NCBI GenBank assembly: GCA_024305745.1
Contig: JAHRBS010000002.1
Location: forward strand, 1,922,001 to 1,986,000
From: Polyporus tsugae
Taxonomy: Eukaryota > Basidiomycota > Agaricomycetes > Polyporales > Polyporaceae
Direction of reading: 5' to 3'
Length of the DNA: 64,000 nt
Shown here: positions 59,964 to 64,000 of the stretch, one piece after another
How positions within the stretch are numbered: position 1 is the stretch's first letter
Layout: each line of letters begins with the position of its first letter
The notes under the pieces: model-generated
Database searches by the model: none
The model's input: only the letters and a program-made list of their open reading frames with translations
Told to the model about the DNA's origin: nothing
Made by a program: the position numbers and the translations under genes

Positions 59964-61071
59964 ATGGCCAACGTTCACGAGATGCCAGTTAAAGTGCTCA
60001 ACGATATCTCCGAAACAACCCGGACCGCCGTCCAGCGGCTGAAGCGCCACCAGCCGGAGGCGGTCGATTCGTTCGTCTCTTTCTCTCTCTTAGGGGTGCG
60101 CATATATCGAAGAGGATTTCAGCTCAGGGTATCCCGCGGACAAGCTTGCCGCGGTGCTAGTTCTTCTCTACGAGAAAGCTGGCGAGCTGCGCGTTCTGCT
60201 CACAACCCGCGACAAGTCCCTCCGAGCACACCCCGGCCAAGTCGCGCTACCCGGCGGGAAGGTAGATGGCACCGATGCGCACGTGTACGAGACTGCTGTG
60301 AGTTTTCTCATTGTTTCCTTCGTACTCCAGCGCGTGGCTCAAAGGTGCAGTACCGCGAAGCGCATGAAGAAGTCGGCCTTCCCCGACACTATCCCCATGT
60401 CTACACCATATGCACCCTGCGACCATATATCGCCTCCAGCAAGCTTCTTGTCACACCAGTGGTTGCGCTTCTCACAGATTTGTCGGTCCTCGAGAAGCTA
60501 GTGCCCTCGCCCGGTGAAGTGGACAGGATATTTGACCATCCACTGGAGGCTATCCTGGATCCAACCCTCGCCGCAAAGGAAGACCTCGCTCCAAAGGGCA
60601 GCAAGGACTGGATATATGAGGAGGAGTTCCATGTGTGTTCCCTTGTCGAAATCGACTTAATGCTATTTACTAACCATTTGGCAAGTGTACGTCGGACATT
60701 GACCTGCCCTGGCTAGCGAACAGCACCTATCGCATGCACCGTTTCCGATCGGGAGCGTTCGCAATCAAAGGCCTGACCTCCGACATTCTCGTCAGTAGTC
60801 TCACCCTTTGTTGTCGGACAGTTTAACGTGGTTGAATACTGAGCCGCACTATCCGACACAGATCGCGGTCGCGGAGATCGTGTACGAGAAGCCAACTGTG
60901 TACGACCGATACGCTCCGAACCAACTGAAGACGTTCGCCCCGATCCTGCGCGTCCTGCTGGGTCAAGTTCCCGTCCAAGATGTTGTGTCCGGGACTTCTA
61001 CGCCGACTCCCAAGGTGGAGGTCGGCATCCCTTCCGGGCGGGCGCAAGGTGTAGTGAAAACGACGGAGTAG
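59964..61071 (+). CDS. Nudix hydrolase, coenzyme A diphosphatase (Pcd1/NUDT7-8-like)
   Basis: Exons 59964-60062, 60115-60297, 60351-60632, 60686-60790, 60862-61071 join to 292 aa. The CoA-pyrophosphatase signature LLTTRDKSLRAHPGQVALPGG is directly followed by the Nudix box GGKVDGTDAHVYETAYREAHEEVGL, spaced as in NUDT7, with metal ligands in REAHEE (residues 96-101). It should cleave CoA or acyl-CoA to 3',5'-ADP and phosphopantetheine species, in peroxisome or mitochondrion. No SKL-type C-terminal signal is visible (it ends KTTE). The end of intron 1 is uncertain: an AG at 60093 has the better pyrimidine tract, but 60114 gives a 52-nt intron and the better family alignment (PEA-DFSSGYPADKLAAVL); both keep the frame. 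Confidence 0.88.
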
Positions 61072-61345
61072 TCATTTGTATAACATTTCTGCCGCTTGCC
61101 TGCCAGTGGCACTGTGGCCTTGAAGCTACGTAACCGGCGCCAATACGGTCTCAGGAACTGTTTGACCGTCACCCATGTTCAGGCATTATAAGTATTCACC
61201 AAAATGGACTTCAACGCATTCGCCACAGGGTTATTGGTGTGTACAACGAGCCCATAGGTCACTGTACAACGCATCGTCTTACAAGGACAAGGCATAAGCT
61301 TCGGTAGTGATTCTCTCAGGATTAAAACGTACTTACTCGGCCTGT

Positions 61346-61941
61346 TCACTGAGGCTCCACATACGCGGCAATCCCCTCGTCCACATACCCCAAGTTCGTG
61401 ATCGCGTTGTTCCTCTCCGCCACATTCGTCGTGTAGAAATGGTCCGTAACGACGGGGTTGTCCATCCTGTACAGCGGCACCGCCCCACACTGGCTGCTGG
61501 GATACACATAGGCCGCGATGCCTTCGTATGTGTACGCGTCGTTCGCCACCGTGTCGTTGAGCTCGGTCGCAGAGGTCGTGTAGAAGTGGTCCTCCTTGAC
61601 CGAGTTCAAGAGACGGTAGAGAGCGACGGAGCCCGAGACTTGGGTGGAGAACACCTGCGCGGCGTCGCCCTCCGACGTGTATCCCTCGTTGATGATGGCG
61701 CTCTCCAGCTGGCCGGCGTTGGTGGTGTAGAAGTGGTCGGTGGCGCCTGCACTGTAGGCACGAAGGAGCGCGACGGTGGAGAAGCCACAGGCTTGCTCTG
61801 CGCGGCCCTTGAAACATTTGTGAGTACATGACATGGTGGTGGAAACGAAGAACGTACCTCGAGGACTGGGACCGCGACAGGAGATGCCTGCGCCTGGAAG
61901 AAGAGGGCCGACGCGACAACGAGTGCGAAGAAAGACTTCAT
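61346..61941 (-). CDS. Secreted DUF5648 repeat protein
   Basis: Two exons, 61941-61858 and 61807-61346 (minus), give 181 aa. Signal peptide MKSFFALVVASALFFQAQA. The mature protein is three repeats of ~45-50 residues, each with an LxRxxxxxxxDHFYTT core (TDHFYTT, EDHFYTT, TDHFYTT) followed by an acidic GY.xEGxAAxV segment. This is the DUF5648 pattern seen in fungal and bacterial secreted proteins. Function unknown; cell-wall or carbohydrate interaction is often suggested. The protein ends AAYVEPQ right after the third repeat. A TATA-like element lies about 70 bases upstream. Convergent with the Nudix gene, 274 bases apart. Confidence 0.85.
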
Positions 61942-62006
61942 GACGAGTGTGTAGAGGACTTTGTACAGGGCAGGGACCTGACGTTGAAGCACGGCTTCGA
62001 CCCGCG

Positions 62007-62013
62007 TTTTATA
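62007..62013 (-). promoter_or_regulatory. TATA box of the DUF5648 gene
   Basis: TATAAAA on the minus strand, about 66-72 bases upstream of the DUF5648 ATG, suiting a transcription start ~40 bases before the start codon. Confidence 0.5.
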
Positions 62014-63068
62014 CATGGTGGTTTGCGCGGCTTCGAATGGGCCACGACAAATTCCGACGAAAAGGGCATGCAAGGACGGAGGACACCAGACCTGCCAGGC
62101 GAGCTGGCAGTCGACCTCCGATATGCCACCGGAGGAATATGGAATACCGCTCCACTGTTCTCAAGTACTCCAAAGTACGGTCATTCGAAGCACGCTGCCT
62201 GCTAAGGTTCCTTATGACGATGTCCTCAGTTTCGTCATCAATGCTACGCATGAATACGACCTACATAACTTCGTCATTGAAATCGCCGCGAAACAGCAGA
62301 GAGGCCTAAAAACAAACCGCTGTCCGTCCAGGTGAGACCATCCCATCAAAGAAGCGGCCTGTCAAACATAACATTACCCGCCGATGAGACGCTCCAACGA
62401 AGTCATCGGAGAGCTGCAGCCAAGGATGAGCCGTGTTCGCAGGGCCCCAGCAGTCAGGATCATTTCCCCAAAGCCTCTCTGCGAGCTTCGAGCTTCACAA
62501 AAGACAATTATAGGAACATCAGCGAGAGAATGATACCCCGCAATTGCAATTGCGTAAACCTACCTGTCTTCTGTGCCTCGAGCGTCACCCTCTGTATGCC
62601 TACAGATCCCGGCACCGGGATTGAGACGAGGCTAGTGCCTATCCGCGTGGGGCCACAGACCAAGCGGCCACGGGTCTCTTGAGCCTGACTAGCGTGCATT
62701 TTCAAAAAATGGTTTTTGCAAGAAGAGAACAGACCTGCTATTAGTACTAACGGCGACACCTGTTCAGGCTCGGCTTCATTTTCTGAGATGTGGCACGGCC
62801 CCGTGCAATGACCTTTTCTATGCGGCCTACCCGCAAGGCGGTTTTTCTTGATCCGATAAACGTTCCACTATGTGGGATTGTGTCCGAAGTCGGTCCATGT
62901 ACCGCAACAATGGCGATGGGGAGGCAAAACGCTACAGAGTCACGAAACATATATCATACACGAGCAAGTATTGTATGACGATCCTATTGTGCTACTGACC
63001 ATATAAATGAATATTTTCGTTCGGTAGGATTGAGCATGAGAAGTGGTGGCGGCGGCGACTCCGGAAGG
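62014..63068. other. Intergenic region containing a diverged duplicated segment
   Basis: The part 62395-62700 resembles 63345-63720 (see the repeat entry). Minus-strand residues LVCGPTRIGT in it match ICGLTRIGT in the other copy. No complete gene is supported. Confidence 0.4.
62395..62700. repeat. Diverged copy A of a segment also at 63345-63720
   Basis: Shared blocks in the same order and orientation: GTCATCGGA...GAGCTGCAGCCAA, CAGCAGTCAG, CTACC..TCTTCTGTGC.TCGAG, and GTGCCTATCCG.GTG.GGCC.CAGATC. The copies are ~1 kb apart, so this is an old tandem duplication or two insertions of one repeat. Confidence 0.5.
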
Positions 63069-63960
63069 TTAAACGGCGGGGTGCCAAACGCTCCTGCCAT
63101 TAACGCTCGAGGCGGCCGCAGTGTCTTGCGTGACGGAGTCGGGGCAGAACGTCTCGGTCAGGACTGCGAGCTTCGAGCGGTATTCGTCCATGCCGATGTA
63201 TGCGCCGCACATCCGGCGCTTCCCGTCGAAGGCTGAACGTCCATGCAGGACCCGGTGGTTGTCGACCACTGCGAGATGTCGACTCAGCATGAGACCATAC
63301 CCTCGGAGGAAAGGCCCAGGAGACAGAATGCTCAACACAAGGTTGTCCAACGATGAGAAGCTTCAGGGAGGTCATCGGAACTTGAGCTGCAGCCAATGGA
63401 CGATGGCACGTTCGAGTCATTCAGCACACATTCAGCGGGTCGCGGTCTCTGGCGGCTGGCCCTCAGCAGTCAGATCCATTTGCTTGTATCGCCAGGGTGA
63501 ATTTCGACACTCTGACAAGATGATGGTGGGGACGCAAGTGAGAAAATAACACGTCGCAAATGCGTCAAGCCACCTACCTTCTGTGCATCGAGTACCCGTT
63601 GCTGAACGCCTCCTGACCTCGGGAGAGACAGGACCCGGGGCTAGATGGGCATTTGGTATATGTGCCTATCCGTGTGAGGCCGCAGATCAACTTGAAGTGG
63701 CTGCATGTTTTCTGGCGGAGCCCGAGCATGAAAGAACAAAGGGACAGCAGGCGACGCACGGATGCCAGATGGTACTTACTTAGAGTTTGTGTAGTCCCAC
63801 GTGTCCGGGAACACCGGCCCTGGACGAGCCCGGTCGAGGCCGGGCCGGATGTCGCGGTCTACCGCCGTCCCGGCTCCTGAACCAGGGGTGACCATCTCCA
63901 CACCATCTCCTCCGCCTCCGCTACTTGCCAAGGCTTCTCCTGCCTCGCTGTCTCTTCTTG
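63069..63960 (-). pseudogene. 2-oxoglutarate/Fe(II) dioxygenase-like remnant (TMLH/GBBH type)
   Basis: The C-terminal part, about 63350-63069, reads VVDNHRVLHGRSAFDGKRR then MCGAYIGMDEYRSKLAVLTETF. That is the C-terminal metal/2-oxoglutarate-binding region of trimethyllysine or gamma-butyrobetaine hydroxylases, with the distal His in VLHGR and the conserved Arg nearby. These enzymes act in carnitine synthesis. Upstream on the same strand only fragments are visible (for example a WDYTNSK donor site at ~63785 and a GLTRIGT segment at ~63670), and I could not join them into the expected HxD-containing core. The gene may be decayed, or its 5' exons may run past the right edge. Confidence 0.4.
63345..63720. 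repeat. Diverged copy B of the segment at 62395-62700
   Basis: Same ordered blocks as copy A with small indels. It overlaps the dioxygenase-like remnant, so it may represent an ancient partial gene duplication. Confidence 0.5.
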
Positions 63961-64000
63961 CTTCCAGCACTATTCCATCTACGTGGCGACTTCTGCGCGC

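Overview
This window is nuclear DNA from a filamentous basidiomycete, most likely a wood-decay Agaricomycete. Genes are dense with 3 to 19 short exons and introns mostly of 45-80 nt. Recognisable products include a class I hydrophobin, DUF6533 and DUF6534 membrane proteins, a DNMT1-type cytosine methyltransferase, a multi-exon P450 and a DHA1-type MFS transporter. TTAGGG-like repeats and non-autonomous transposons occur between genes. I rebuilt exons by hand from splice signals, reading frame and family conservation; every model given with an exon list closes to a whole number of codons.

Layout. 1-0.8 kb: 3' end of DNA polymerase eta. 1.3-3.7 kb: Git3-like seven-helix receptor. 3.7-9.8 kb: gene-poor, with one zinc-finger-like relic. 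9.8-10.9 kb: Ras GTPase. 12.9-15.1 kb: DUF6533 membrane protein. 15.8-16.3 kb: small tail-anchored hypothetical protein. 17.1-18.4 kb: DUF1295 membrane protein. 19.5-22.4 kb: secreted six-hairpin glycosidase. 23.5-25.7 kb: MFS transporter. 26.8-29.1 kb: aldehyde dehydrogenase 1. 30.4-32.5 kb: transposon island. 33.1-33.8 kb: hydrophobin. 34.5-35.9 kb: doubtful hypothetical gene. 36.9-38.8 kb: DUF6534 protein. 39.3-44.1 kb: exportin CSE1. 45.0-47.1 kb: cytochrome P450. 47.6-52.4 kb: DNA methyltransferase. 53.7-55.9 kb: aldehyde dehydrogenase 2. 56.0-59.7 kb: VPS34 PI3-kinase. 60.0-61.1 kb: Nudix CoA diphosphatase. 61.3-61.9 kb: secreted DUF5648 protein. 62.4-64 kb: dioxygenase-like remnant and a diverged duplication.

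Housekeeping genes (polymerase eta, Ras, CSE1, VPS34, Nudix) are mixed with surface, secreted and metabolic genes (receptor, hydrophobin, glycosidase, P450, two ALDHs, MFS). I see no biosynthetic cluster backbone and no prokaryote-style defence system. The clearest unusual signals are: two ALDH paralogs with identical internal exon lengths in opposite orientation; two short transposons with clear 8-bp target-site duplications, one carrying telomere-like repeats; a fold-back element inside a VPS34 intron; and four GC-AG introns.
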